A stretch of DNA of 46,722 nucleotides, from the NCBI RefSeq assembly GCF_002160815.1, contig NZ_NFLH01000018.1, positions 1 through 46,722 on the forward strand. Direction: 5' to 3'. The first letter of the stretch is position 1; every line of letters begins with the position of its first letter. The notes beneath the pieces are model-generated. The model was not told the DNA's origin and made no database searches. It saw only the letters and a program-made list of their open reading frames with translations. The DNA is from Massilimicrobiota sp. An134 (lineage in GTDB: Bacteria > Bacillota_I > Bacilli_A > Erysipelotrichales > Coprobacillaceae). Shown here in pieces: positions 26,367-35,334 of the stretch. The position numbers were made by a program, and so were the translations under genes.

Positions 26367-28892
26367 TTGAAAGGTTCAGAATGCAGATTGATTGAATATA
26401 TGGATGGTTCAAAGAAACGTTTTATAATTCCTGTGTATCAGCGAAATTATGATTGGAAGACTGAAAATTGTAAGCAACTTTATGATGATTTGGTAAAGGT
26501 TGTTAAAAATCACAGAAATAGTCATTTTTTTGGTAGCTTAGTATCAGTATATGAGTCTTCTGGTAGAAATACTGAGTTTCTTGTTATTGATGGTCAACAG
26601 CGTTTAACAACTGTTTCGTTGTTACTTTTGGCAATGTATAACCTAATTTCAAAAGAATTAGTTGTAGTCGAGGAAAAAACATTAGCAAATCAAATTTATG
26701 AAGACTTTTTGGTTGATAAATATCAGCCAAAGGAAACACGTATTAAATTAAAACCAGTTAAGAATGATAGAGAGGCATTTGATAAGTTGTTTAATAGTGA
26801 AGATGAATATATACGCGATTCAAATCTAACTACGAATTACAATTATTTTTATGATCGCATAAAAAAACAAGAGGTTACAGTTGATGAATTATTCGATGCT
26901 ATTTGTAAGCTTGAAATTATTAATATCACACTTAGCAATGATGATAATCCTCAATTGATTTTTGAGAGTTTGAACTCTACTGGACTAGATCTTAGTGAAG
27001 GAGATAAAATTCGCAATTTTATTTTAATGGGATTACCAGCAAATGTTCAAAATGAATATTATGATAAGTATTGGAATAAAATTGAAATTTGTACTAAATA
27101 TGATGTTAGTTCTTTTATCAGAGATTACTTAAGTATTAAACAACAAGCAATTCCATCTCAAAAGAAAGTGTATATTAATTTTAAAGAATTTGTTGAATAT
27201 ACAAAAATTGAAACAGAAGAACTATTGAAAGATATGTTGGCATATGCTAAAAGATATCAAGTACTTCTAAACGGAAATAGTGTTGATAAAATATTGAATG
27301 CTTGTATCTATAGATTGAATCGTTTAGAAACAACAGTAACGAGACCATTTTTTTTGGAAGTTTTAAGATTATTTGATGAAAATAAATTGAATATTGATGA
27401 TGTTTCGGATATTTTTATAACAACTGAAAATTACTTGTTTAGAAGAAATATTTGTGATTTACCAACAAATGCTTTAAATAAAATTTTTTTGATGTTGCAT
27501 AGAGAGATTATTCGATACGATGGAACTGATAATGATTACGTATCTAAATTTAAATATACATTATTATCAAAAAAAGATAGAGCACGTTTTCCAAATGATG
27601 ATGAATTTGCTCGTGATTTTACCGAACGACAAATTTATTTAATGAATAGTAAAAATAAAATCTATATCCTAGAACGTATTGAAAATTTTGGCACTGTTGA
27701 GGATAAGGATATTTATGGTCATTGTGATGATGGAACATATTCAATTGAACATATAATGCCCCAACATCTTACTCCATTATGGCAAAAAGAACTTGGTGAA
27801 AATTATGAATTAATTCACGAGGAGTGGCTTCATAGAATTGCGAATTTAACTTTGACTGCTTATAACTCAAAATATAGTAATAGCTCTTTCGTAGAAAAGA
27901 AAAATATGCAAAATGGTTTTTTAGACAGTGGAATACGAATGAATACTTATATTGCTCAAAAGGATAAATGGACATTAGCTGAACTTAAAGATAGAAGTGA
28001 TTATTTAAAAAATAAAGCATTACAAATATGGTCTGCACCTATAACAGATTATTTACCTGCTGAAAAACAGATGGATAGCGTTACGTTAGGAGAAGATATT
28101 TCTTTAAGTGGAAGACAAATTGTTCGATTTAGTTTTAAAAAAGCTGAACAGCCAGTAACAAGTTGGGTAGATATGTATGAAAGAGTCGTGAAGTTGCTAC
28201 ATGCTGATGAAAAATCAGTATTAAATCACTTAGCAGCACAAAAAGGAGATTATGATTTATCGGTATATTTTAGTGATAATAAAAATACGTTAAGATCTGC
28301 GCTAGAAATTGATGAAAATATCTATACAGAGAAAAACACAAGTACTGATATGAAATTATCTATTTTACGCAGGCTAGTAAAATTGTATGATGTCGATCCT
28401 GATGATTTTGTGTTTTATTTAAGAGATGAAAACGAGGAGAATGAAGATGAACCGGGTAGCCGTTTCGAATTGAGAAGACGCTATTGGACTTATGCACTTG
28501 ATTTTATTCATGAAGCACATGGAGATAAATCTTTTAGCAATGTTAATGCAACGATAGAAAATTATATTTCTGGATTTATAGGTGTTAGTGGTTTTTCAAT
28601 TAATTGTGTTGCTAATTATGATTCTGCGAGAGTAGAAATGTATTTAGGAAAATCTGATAAAGAGATTAATAAGAAAACTTTTGATATGCTAATTGTAAAT
28701 AAAGAGAAAATTGAAGCAAGCTTAGGAATTTCTTTGAGTTGGAATAGGAACGATGAAGCAAAGGCGTCGAAGATTTTTTATCAATTGAATAATGTAAGTA
28801 TTGAAAATGAAGTAGATTGGCTTCAAATGGCGAGATTTCATGCTGAATGGAGTAAAAAATTCTATGATGTAATTGTTCCGTACTTGCGCTAA
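26367..28892 (+). CDS. DUF262/HNH(DUF1524)/DUF4268 protein, GmrSD-type restriction candidate
   Basis: An 841-residue single-chain relative of the Type IV enzyme GmrSD. The N-terminal DUF262 (ParB-like) domain has IDGQQR at 74-79, the nucleotide-binding/hydrolysis motif. The DUF1524 HNH-type nuclease motif SIEHIMPQ has E461-H462 and P465, followed by HRIANLTLT and N/K-rich helices, and the C-terminus (about 700-841; RRYWTYALDF, FSINCVANYDSARVEMYLG, DWLQMARFHAEW) matches DUF4268. Family members cut modified phage DNA (GmrSD) or restrict phage in other ways (for example SspE, BrxU). The TTG start with GGTGG upstream keeps the family N-terminus. First gene of the defence island. Confidence 0.85.
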   Translation: MKGSECRLIEYMDGSKKRFIIPVYQRNYDWKTENCKQLYDDLVKVVKNHRNSHFFGSLVSVYESSGRNTEFLVIDGQQRLTTVSLLLLAMYNLISKELVVVEEKTLANQIYEDFLVDKYQPKETRIKLKPVKNDREAFDKLFNSEDEYIRDSNLTTNYNYFYDRIKKQEVTVDELFDAICKLEIINITLSNDDNPQLIFESLNSTGLDLSEGDKIRNFILMGLPANVQNEYYDKYWNKIEICTKYDVSSFIRDYLSIKQQAIPSQKKVYINFKEFVEYTKIETEELLKDMLAYAKRYQVLLNGNSVDKILNACIYRLNRLETTVTRPFFLEVLRLFDENKLNIDDVSDIFITTENYLFRRNICDLPTNALNKIFLMLHREIIRYDGTDNDYVSKFKYTLLSKKDRARFPNDDEFARDFTERQIYLMNSKNKIYILERIENFGTVEDKDIYGHCDDGTYSIEHIMPQHLTPLWQKELGENYELIHEEWLHRIANLTLTAYNSKYSNSSFVEKKNMQNGFLDSGIRMNTYIAQKDKWTLAELKDRSDYLKNKALQIWSAPITDYLPAEKQMDSVTLGEDISLSGRQIVRFSFKKAEQPVTSWVDMYERVVKLLHADEKSVLNHLAAQKGDYDLSVYFSDNKNTLRSALEIDENIYTEKNTSTDMKLSILRRLVKLYDVDPDDFVFYLRDENEENEDEPGSRFELRRRYWTYALDFIHEAHGDKSFSNVNATIENYISGFIGVSGFSINCVANYDSARVEMYLGKSDKEINKKTFDMLIVNKEKIEASLGISLSWNRNDEAKASKIFYQLNNVSIENEVDWLQMARFHAEWSKKFYDVIVPYLR

Positions 28893-29085
28893 AATTCATT
28901 AGTTGATTTAGTAACTTTTTTATTGGTTAAAAGGACAAGCAGATAAATTTAATGATATAGCAGAAAAATATTTAAGGGAATGAAATTGTTTCTTATCTTT
29001 AAGTATCTATCGTTAAGAGAAATGATCTTAGATGTTTGATATAAAAATAGTTAATATTAAATATTTATAGTCGGAGGGAACAACA
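28893..29085. other. short intergenic stretch with a possible gene relic
   Basis: A 19-codon reading frame (28925-28984) reads WLKGQADKFNDIAEKYLRE and looks like the tail of a lost gene. No promoter or terminator is clear, but GTCGGAGGGAACAAC before 29086 is a good ribosome site. Confidence 0.25.
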
Positions 29086-30189
29086 ATGAAAGATGTTGAT
29101 TTCACTAATTTTAAATTAAGTGACATTGATAAAGAAATAATAGAAAAAGATAAAATTAAATACAAAAAGAAAATAAATCAAGTTGTATCTAAAGCAAGAA
29201 GGACTTCTAAAAAAAGTAGATGTTTGATATGTGGAAGAGAAGTAGACAGTTTTTGCAATTCTCATAGTATACCTGCGTTTTGTTTAAAACAAATTGCAAA
29301 TCAAGGAAAGGTATATTATTCTAATAAATTAATAGATTTACCATTTATGGATACAGAAAAAGGAATTAAAAATTCTGGAACTTTTCATTTGATATGTCAA
29401 AAATGTGATAATACAGCCTTTCAAACATACGAGAATCCTATTAGCTATAATGATAAAATCAGTGGAAAAATGTTAGCTGAAATCGCCATGAAGAATTATT
29501 TGAAACAAATAGATAAAAGAAATATTGAACTTGAAATGCCTAAAGCATCTAGAGAATTAGGAATTAATTATCCTATCGGAATTGAAAGACTATATGAAGA
29601 AGTGAAAATGTTAGATTTGAAAGAATATTTGTCTTGTTTTTACAAGGCGAAGCGGTTAAGTCAAAAGGAAGATAATACAGAATATTATTTGTTTAGTCGT
29701 ATTAAATTGGACTATACAGTTCCTATTGCATTTCAAGGTACTGTGGCTTTAATAACAGATTTAGATGGAGCAATTATAAATAATATTTATAATAAAGATT
29801 GTAAATATAAAATTGCAAACTTACATATTTGTATTTTCCCTTTTGAAAGCAAAACGGAGATTTTAATGTTTGTAGAAAATACACATAAGAGATATAGAAA
29901 GTTTTATAAAAAATTTAATAAACTGCCTCTTGAATTAAAGTTATCAATCATTAATTACATAATATTTTTATATACTGAAGATTATTTTATTTCAAAAAGT
30001 GTTAGAGATGATATTATAAAAAATGAATCATTGAGAAATGTCTCTCTACAATCATTTGATACACTAGTTACTTCTCCTAATATTAATCCAATAGAGGAAG
30101 CAAAGAAAATTTTTGATTTAAATAATCATGATACAATTCCTAATATCTTATCAATTGAATTTGCAATTAAAAATGACAATGCAAAATAA
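29086..30189 (+). CDS. zinc-finger HNH-like protein of unknown function
   Basis: A 367-residue protein. Residues 46-110 show CLIC (C46, C49), then C57, SHSIPAF with H60, and a second CxxC (C104, C107) before NTAFQTYEN. Two CxxC knuckles around an S-H-x-I-P helix is the layout of treble-clef HNH-type nucleases, so it may be a DNA or RNA endonuclease, but I do not recognise the family. The C-terminal two thirds (130-367) have no motif I know. Strong ribosome site (GGAGGG). Position between a GmrSD-type gene and RhuM in the island suggests a defence role (inference). Confidence 0.6.
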   Translation: MKDVDFTNFKLSDIDKEIIEKDKIKYKKKINQVVSKARRTSKKSRCLICGREVDSFCNSHSIPAFCLKQIANQGKVYYSNKLIDLPFMDTEKGIKNSGTFHLICQKCDNTAFQTYENPISYNDKISGKMLAEIAMKNYLKQIDKRNIELEMPKASRELGINYPIGIERLYEEVKMLDLKEYLSCFYKAKRLSQKEDNTEYYLFSRIKLDYTVPIAFQGTVALITDLDGAIINNIYNKDCKYKIANLHICIFPFESKTEILMFVENTHKRYRKFYKKFNKLPLELKLSIINYIIFLYTEDYFISKSVRDDIIKNESLRNVSLQSFDTLVTSPNINPIEEAKKIFDLNNHDTIPNILSIEFAIKNDNAK

Positions 30190-30272
30190 TTATATATTAT
30201 AAGGTATAAATCAAAATTTGAATATTTCATAATATACATTATAAACCTCTATAAATAATTATATTTTCGAAG

Positions 30273-30306
30273 AAGGTGTTTCTATATGAATAGAAGCACT
30301 TTTTTA
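30273..30306 (+). terminator. terminator of the HNH-like gene
   Basis: AAGGTGTTTCTAT (30273-30285) pairs with ATAGAAGCACTTT (30290-30302), including two G-T pairs, followed by a T run. Confidence 0.75.
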
Positions 30307-30476
30307 TTTTCTAAAGTCAATAGAAATTTAATTTGAAGAACAATTTTTGATTTATAAAAAAGAGAATGAAAAAGAGAATGAAAAACTTAAATTAAAATAA
30401 AAGCAAATGATAGTTAAATCACTTTATGATATAATGTTTAAATAAGAGACTAAATATATAATATACCAGGAGAAAT
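30307..30476. other. intergenic stretch with a short gene relic
   Basis: A fragment reading YKKENEKENEKLKLK and a stop (about 30354-30401), with a repeated AAAAAGAGAATG, looks like the end of a lost coding sequence. A TATAAT near 30430 may serve the RhuM gene. Confidence 0.25.
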
Positions 30477-31460
30477 ATGACAATGGATAATAATTCAAAA
30501 ATGATTATTTATACAACAGAAGATGGTTTGGTGAAAATAGAAACAACTTTTAATGATGAAACAGTTTGGTTATCGTTAGATCAAATGTCATCATTATTTC
30601 AGAGGGATAAATCTACTATATCTAGGCATATTAAAAATATTTTTGATGAAGGCGAATTAATTAAAGAATCAGTTGTTGCAAATTTTGCAACAACTGCCAG
30701 TGATGGAAAAACATATCATGTTGATTACTATAATCTAGACGTAATTATCTCTGTTGGCTATCGTGTAAAATCAAAACGAGGAGTTCAATTTAGAATATGG
30801 GCAACTAATCTTATTAAAGAATATATGAAAAAAGGTTTTGTGCTTGATGATGATCGTTTAAAAGAACTAGGCGGTGGAGGATACTTTAAAGAGTTGCTTG
30901 AAAGAATTCGAGATATTCGCGCATCTGAAAAAGTATTTTATAGACAGATACTTGAAATATATGCTACAAGTATTGATTATGATCCAACAGCTGATGTTTC
31001 TATCCAATTCTTTAAAAAAGTACAAAATAAGATTCATTATGCTATTCATGGTGAGACTGCAGCTGAAGTTATTTATCATAGAGCAGATGCTGAAAAGGAA
31101 TTTATGGGTTTAACTACTTTTGCAGGTAATCAACCAACACTAAGAGAAGCAAAAATTGCAAAGAATTATCTCAATGAAAAAGAGCTAAAGGCAATGGGGC
31201 AACTTGTGTCAGGATATCTTGATTTTGCAGAAAGACAAGCACAGCGTGAACAAGTGATGACAATGGAAGACTGGGTCAAACACCTAGATAATATTTTAAC
31301 GGTCACTGGAGAACAATTATTAGTTGGCAATGGTTCGGTTTCTCACCAACAAGCTATGGAAAAAGCTGAAACAGAGTATAAGAAATATAAAGCAAGAACA
31401 TTAAGTGATGTAGAAAGAGATTATTTAGATGCAATAAAGGAGTTAGAGAATTTGAAGTAA
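30477..31460 (+). CDS. RhuM-family protein
   Basis: A 327-residue protein of the virulence RhuM family (first named from a Salmonella island). Typical N-terminal stretch ETVWLSLDQMSSLFQRDKSTISRHIKNIFDEGEL (residues about 30-63; a helix-turn-helix-like segment), YYNLDVIISVGYRVKSKRG near 85, and the C-terminal Fic/Doc-like neighbourhood NYLNEKELKAMGQLVSGYLDFAE. Often found in defence islands next to Type I restriction genes; the molecular function is not established. CAGGAG is 4 nt from the first ATG and 10 nt from the second (30483), so either may be used. Confidence 0.85.
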   Translation: MTMDNNSKMIIYTTEDGLVKIETTFNDETVWLSLDQMSSLFQRDKSTISRHIKNIFDEGELIKESVVANFATTASDGKTYHVDYYNLDVIISVGYRVKSKRGVQFRIWATNLIKEYMKKGFVLDDDRLKELGGGGYFKELLERIRDIRASEKVFYRQILEIYATSIDYDPTADVSIQFFKKVQNKIHYAIHGETAAEVIYHRADAEKEFMGLTTFAGNQPTLREAKIAKNYLNEKELKAMGQLVSGYLDFAERQAQREQVMTMEDWVKHLDNILTVTGEQLLVGNGSVSHQQAMEKAETEYKKYKARTLSDVERDYLDAIKELENLK

Positions 31461-31740
31461 CTTCATCTATTACTATGTTTGAAATTTAGTTTAGTGTCAA
31501 AAAATCAATGATTTCTATTTAAAACTATTATTGTAAGAATAGACATGAACTATGAATTAAAATAATCAATTTTTGTGATTGTTAATGAATTCCTTTTTGC
31601 TTTAAAGATAAATCATTTATTAATTTATTTCCAAAAATAATATTTTCATTTTTGAAAAATTTTATGGTTGATTTAGTATTGAAAATTATAGATTTTATTA
31701 TTTAAATAAGTATAATATTTATTAATAATGAGTTATTTAA
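31461..31740. other. very AT-rich gene-free stretch
   Basis: No open frame of note. A perfect TATAAT at 31711-31716, without a clear -35 box, is the likely start point of the structured RNA that follows. Confidence 0.4.
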
Positions 31741-31926
31741 CCTCAAGACATCCTATGATGACGAGTGACGGTTCTGACTCGTCGGTAAAATAAAAAATGA
31801 CCGAGAATTTGATGATGTGTGAGAGCAAAGACACATCGGTAAAATAAAAAATGGCTCAAGGATGCAAAATAGAGGAATCTATAACATCTTCTTTTAGGCT
31901 GTTGGCTTTTTGTTTGCCAACAGCCT
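31741..31926 (+). ncRNA. tandem-pseudoknot RNA, family not recognised
   Basis: Two consecutive elements share one plan. Element 1: stem GACGAGT/ACTCGTC (31760-31766, 31777-31783), loop bases CGGT (31769-31772) pairing with ACCG (31800-31803). Element 2: stem GATGTGT/ACACATC (31814-31820, 31831-31837), loop GAGC (31823-31826) pairing with GCTC (31854-31857). Both have a 10-nt loop and an identical 16-nt linker GGTAAAATAAAAAATG, so each forms an H-type pseudoknot, and the stem bases covary. An outer stem CATCCT/AGGATG (31749-31754, 31859-31864) and CCTC/GAGG enclose them. A hairpin AGGCTGTTGGC/GCCAACAGCCT (31896-31926) closes the unit. Confidence 0.6.
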
Positions 31927-32235
31927 GAATGCTATTTATTGTTTGATTTTTTAGTTTTAAAAGAATTTCATACGTCAAAGAATTTTTATGATAGCGATGA
32001 CCAATAAAATGACTAAATAAATGACCAAATAAAAATGGAGTTATTGATTTATCGATTAACTTATAAAATAAATAAAGACATATTTTAGCTTTATTTTATC
32101 CAATTATAAGTATTATAATTGATTAAAGAAGATTTATATGTATTGATTTGCATGGTTTCCATATGGTGGTTCTTTTAAAATATATTTTTTCTAATATAAT
32201 GATGATGAAGAAAGTAAGCATAAGGAGTAAAGAAT
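31927..32235. other. gene-free leader with short direct repeats
   Basis: Around 31995-32040 a 12-13 bp unit of the type ATGACCAAATAAA occurs three times, loosely resembling the linker of the pseudoknot elements. A TATAAT near 32198 and a purine-rich ribosome site precede the membrane-protein gene. Nothing else seen. Confidence 0.35.
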
Positions 32236-33075
32236 ATGAAACAAGGTAAGGTTATACTTTTTGATATTATTGTTGGTATTGTTGTTTGTTTAATGTGTAT
32301 CAGCTTTTCAGCAAAAGATATGATTGTTCAAACGGTTAATGAAGGAGCTATTGGTCACGCAGTAGCCATTCGTATTATGGATGTCGTTGATGAAGCTTTT
32401 CCTGATACACCTATTGATACATTGGTTGATATTCAAGAGGCTCTTGGAAATTCAGAAGCTCTTGATACAATTACAGGTAAGTATATTGATGCAATGAGTG
32501 ATGCTATATCAAACAATCAAGTTCCTCAATATCCTGATATTTCCAATGATTTAGTCACATTAGCAAATGAAACGATTAATACAATAGAAAATCATTTAAA
32601 TATTGAAATAAGTGAATCACAGCAACAAGTCATTCTTTCACAACTTCTTGAAAAAAGTCAGGATATTGAATCATCAATTCAAACGTATACTGATTCTCTT
32701 ATAAATACAAGTTATTTACCTGATGTTCAATCAATGCTTATGAAGATGTATCAGTTTATAACATCTTGGATCTTTAGGTTTATTCTTCTGATTGTTTTGA
32801 TTATTAGTGTTTATTTGATTGTTTCTTGGAAACAATCACTGAATAAAATTATGATGCATTTAGGCATACCAGTGTTCATTGTGGGAATTGTTGTTGCATG
32901 GATTATTCCAAGTATTGCTCAAAGTATTGGATTTGAACTTACAAATCATTTCTTAGGGAGAGCAATGTACATCAATACAAGTATGATGCAGATTATAGGG
33001 ATGATAGTGCTTGTTATAGGGATTGCTTTGATACTGGTATCAAAGATTATTCAACGCAAAAAACAAACAGTTTAA
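32236..33075 (+). CDS. membrane protein of unknown function
   Basis: A 279-residue protein with one N-terminal membrane helix (residues about 8-25), an extracellular acidic helical domain of about 145 residues (VDEAFPDTPIDTLVDIQEAL..., NHLNIEISESQQQVILSQLL), and three C-terminal helices (about 175-197, 207-230, 250-272) ending in a basic RKKQ tail. I do not recognise a family with known function. It stands alone between the pseudoknot RNA and the Type I locus. Its codon use and spacing are less decayed than the flanks, and its chromosomal-style start region (AAGGAG) suggests a functional gene. Confidence 0.65.
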   Translation: MKQGKVILFDIIVGIVVCLMCISFSAKDMIVQTVNEGAIGHAVAIRIMDVVDEAFPDTPIDTLVDIQEALGNSEALDTITGKYIDAMSDAISNNQVPQYPDISNDLVTLANETINTIENHLNIEISESQQQVILSQLLEKSQDIESSIQTYTDSLINTSYLPDVQSMLMKMYQFITSWIFRFILLIVLIISVYLIVSWKQSLNKIMMHLGIPVFIVGIVVAWIIPSIAQSIGFELTNHFLGRAMYINTSMMQIIGMIVLVIGIALILVSKIIQRKKQTV

Positions 33076-33612
33076 AATGTATATAAAATAAATATTTAAA
33101 AGTTTTATAATTTAGCTAGATGATAAATAATAGTATGGGGAATATAGATGTTTTGATTAAAGTCTATTTGTTGAATGTGTTAATTCATAAAAGATTAAAA
33201 TGATAATTTTTCACTTTTTAATATAGTATTGCATAATTAACTATTCAAACTAATATTGGATATAAAAATATTAATGTTTGTTTAGAATAAATGGTTTGAT
33301 TTGGAAAGTGAATTAAAATTTATTAAAATCATAAAATCAAAAAGCAGTATAAAAAAATTAAAAAATCTATTAATCAATGAATATGTCATTATTCTATTTA
33401 TAGTTATATTATGAAATATAAAGAACTGTATAATGAATGATTTTTATCACATATTCAATAAGTATAGATATTTATTTTATTGAAAATACTTTCGATATTT
33501 ACAAAAACCATATTTACAAAAAACTTGCCAAATATAAAGAAAGTATTTTTTTGTTTACAAAAATATTTTATAATATTATTTAGCAGATATTTGTCAAGGA
33601 AGATAGAATATA
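33076..33612. other. gene-free stretch with a hairpin and TTTACAAAAA repeats
   Basis: AAAATACTTTC (33483-33493) pairs with GAAAGTATTTT (33539-33549) and runs into T residues, a possible terminator. Its loop holds two copies of ATATTTACAAAAA, and a third TTTACAAAAA follows at 33554. A TATAAT (33569-33574) may start transcription of the Type I locus. No coding frame is convincing here. Confidence 0.4.
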
Positions 33613-33839
33613 GATGTTTGCTACAATAAGTTTTTCTAAATGTTGATAGATAAGTATTTAAAGGAAACAGAATTTGCTAAATAGTAGATATAAGTCAAAA
33701 TACTTTAGCAAAACTTTCTAGAAATGAATTTGTATCAATGGAATTATTTATCAAAATTTTTAGAGGCTTAAATTGTACAGTTGACGATGCATTAGAAATC
33801 TTACTAACAAAAAGAGAGGATGATGATAGTGGCAAGTAA
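33613..33839 (+). pseudogene. broken XRE-family regulator ahead of hsdM
   Basis: In two frames the DNA reads YNKFF*MLIDKYLKETEFAK, then, after a one-base loss near 33681, DISQNTLAKLSRNEFVSMEL followed by FIKIFRGLNCTVDDALEILL and a short tail ending at 33839. That is a complete small HTH regulator (the SYNKLWKMLIDK... type common in Firmicutes) inactivated by a stop codon and a frameshift. Its end overlaps the hsdM start by about 10 bp, so it was the first gene of the operon and probably its regulator. Intact copies may exist in related strains. Confidence 0.75.
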
Positions 33840-35334
33840 TAATGCAAATATTGGATTTGAAAAACAAATATGGGATGCAGCTTGTGTTTTATGGGGTCAC
33901 ATACCCGCTGCCGAATATAGAAAGGTTATAGTTGGATTAATATTTTTACGTTATATTTCAAGTGCCTTTGAGAAAAGGTACAATGATTTAGTCAAGGAAG
34001 GATATGGGTTTGAGGATGATAGAGATGCCTATATTGAAGAAAATGTTTTCTATGTTCCTGAAGAAGCAAGATGGGAACAAATATCGTCAGCTGCACATAC
34101 TCCAGAAATAGGTAAAGTTATTGATAATGCTATGAGGGCAATTGAAAAAGAAAATAAAACTTTGAAAAATGTGCTTCCAAAAAATTATGCAAGTCCTGAT
34201 CTTGATAAAAGAGTATTAGGAGACGTTGTTGATTTATTTACTAATATGGATATGGGAAACACAGAAGAAAGTAAAGATTTATTAGGAAGAACATATGAAT
34301 ATTGTATACAACAATTTGCTGCATATGAAGGAGTAAAGGGTGGTGAATTCTATACACCGTCAAGCATTGTTAAAACGATTGTTGAAATTTTAAAACCATT
34401 TGATAATTGTAGAGTATACGATCCGTGTTGTGGATCTGGGGGAATGTTTGTCCAAAGTGTTAAATTTTTACAGGCTCATAGTGGAAATAGAAATCATATT
34501 TCTGTTTATGGACAAGAGTCAAATGCTGATACTTGGAAAATGGCAAAAATGAATATGGCTATTAGAGGAATAGATGCAAATTTTGGGCCTTATCATGCAG
34601 ATACATTTTTTGAAGATTTACATCCAACTTTAAAAGCCGATTTTATTATGGCAAACCCACCTTTCAACTTATCAAATTGGGGGCAGGATAAATTAAAAGA
34701 TGATAAACGTTGGAAATTTGGTATTCCACCTGCTGGAAATGCAAACTTTGCTTGGATTCAACATATGATACATCATTTAGCGCCAAATGGGAAAATTGGT
34801 TTGGTTCTAGCTAATGGCGCATTATCATCACAGACGTCGGGTGAAGGAGAAATACGTAAAAATATTATTGAAGCTGATCTTATAGAAGGAATAGTTGCTC
34901 TACCTCCTCAATTATTTTATAGTGTTACAATTCCCGTTACTCTTTGGTTTATATCAAAAAATAAAAAACAAAAAGGAAAAACGTTATTTATAGATGCTCG
35001 TAAAATGGGACATATGGTAGATAGAAAACATCGTGATTTTGACGATGAAAAAGACATAAAAAAACTTGCAAATATATTTGAAGAATTTCAAAATGGAACA
35101 TTAGAAAATGTAAAAGGTTTCTGTGCTGTTGTAGAAACAGAAGAAATTAGAAAACAAGATTATATTTTAACTCCTGGCAGATATGTAGGAATTGAACAAC
35201 AAGAGGATGATGGAGAACCCTTTGATGTTAAAATGCAACGTTTAACTTCTGAATTATCTGACATGTTTGAAAAATCTCATGAATTAGAAGAAGAAATACG
35301 TAAGAAGTTAGGAGTCATTGGATATGAAATATAA
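33829..35334 (+). CDS. hsdM: Type I restriction-modification methyltransferase subunit HsdM
   Basis: Adenine-N6 methyltransferase subunit of about 501 residues. An HsdM N-terminal helical domain (FEKQIWDAACVLWGHIPAAEYRKVI...) is followed by the SAM-binding motif DPCCGSGGMF near 197-206 and the catalytic NPPF near 276. ATG codons at 33820 and 33823 are in frame, but AGAGAGG ends at 33819; GTG 33829, 9 nt away, gives the family N-terminus MASNN. It modifies the site named by HsdS and, with HsdR, restricts unmodified DNA. The stop overlaps the first hsdS start. Confidence 0.93.
   Translation: MASNNANIGFEKQIWDAACVLWGHIPAAEYRKVIVGLIFLRYISSAFEKRYNDLVKEGYGFEDDRDAYIEENVFYVPEEARWEQISSAAHTPEIGKVIDNAMRAIEKENKTLKNVLPKNYASPDLDKRVLGDVVDLFTNMDMGNTEESKDLLGRTYEYCIQQFAAYEGVKGGEFYTPSSIVKTIVEILKPFDNCRVYDPCCGSGGMFVQSVKFLQAHSGNRNHISVYGQESNADTWKMAKMNMAIRGIDANFGPYHADTFFEDLHPTLKADFIMANPPFNLSNWGQDKLKDDKRWKFGIPPAGNANFAWIQHMIHHLAPNGKIGLVLANGALSSQTSGEGEIRKNIIEADLIEGIVALPPQLFYSVTIPVTLWFISKNKKQKGKTLFIDARKMGHMVDRKHRDFDDEKDIKKLANIFEEFQNGTLENVKGFCAVVETEEIRKQDYILTPGRYVGIEQQEDDGEPFDVKMQRLTSELSDMFEKSHELEEEIRKKLGVIGYEI

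Noticed and set aside
31741-32235. Complete Type III toxin-antitoxin (ToxIN-like) locus
   Set aside because: The RNA has repeated pseudoknots, but there are only two repeats and no ToxN/CptN/TenpN-type RNase gene next to it; the next gene encodes a membrane protein.
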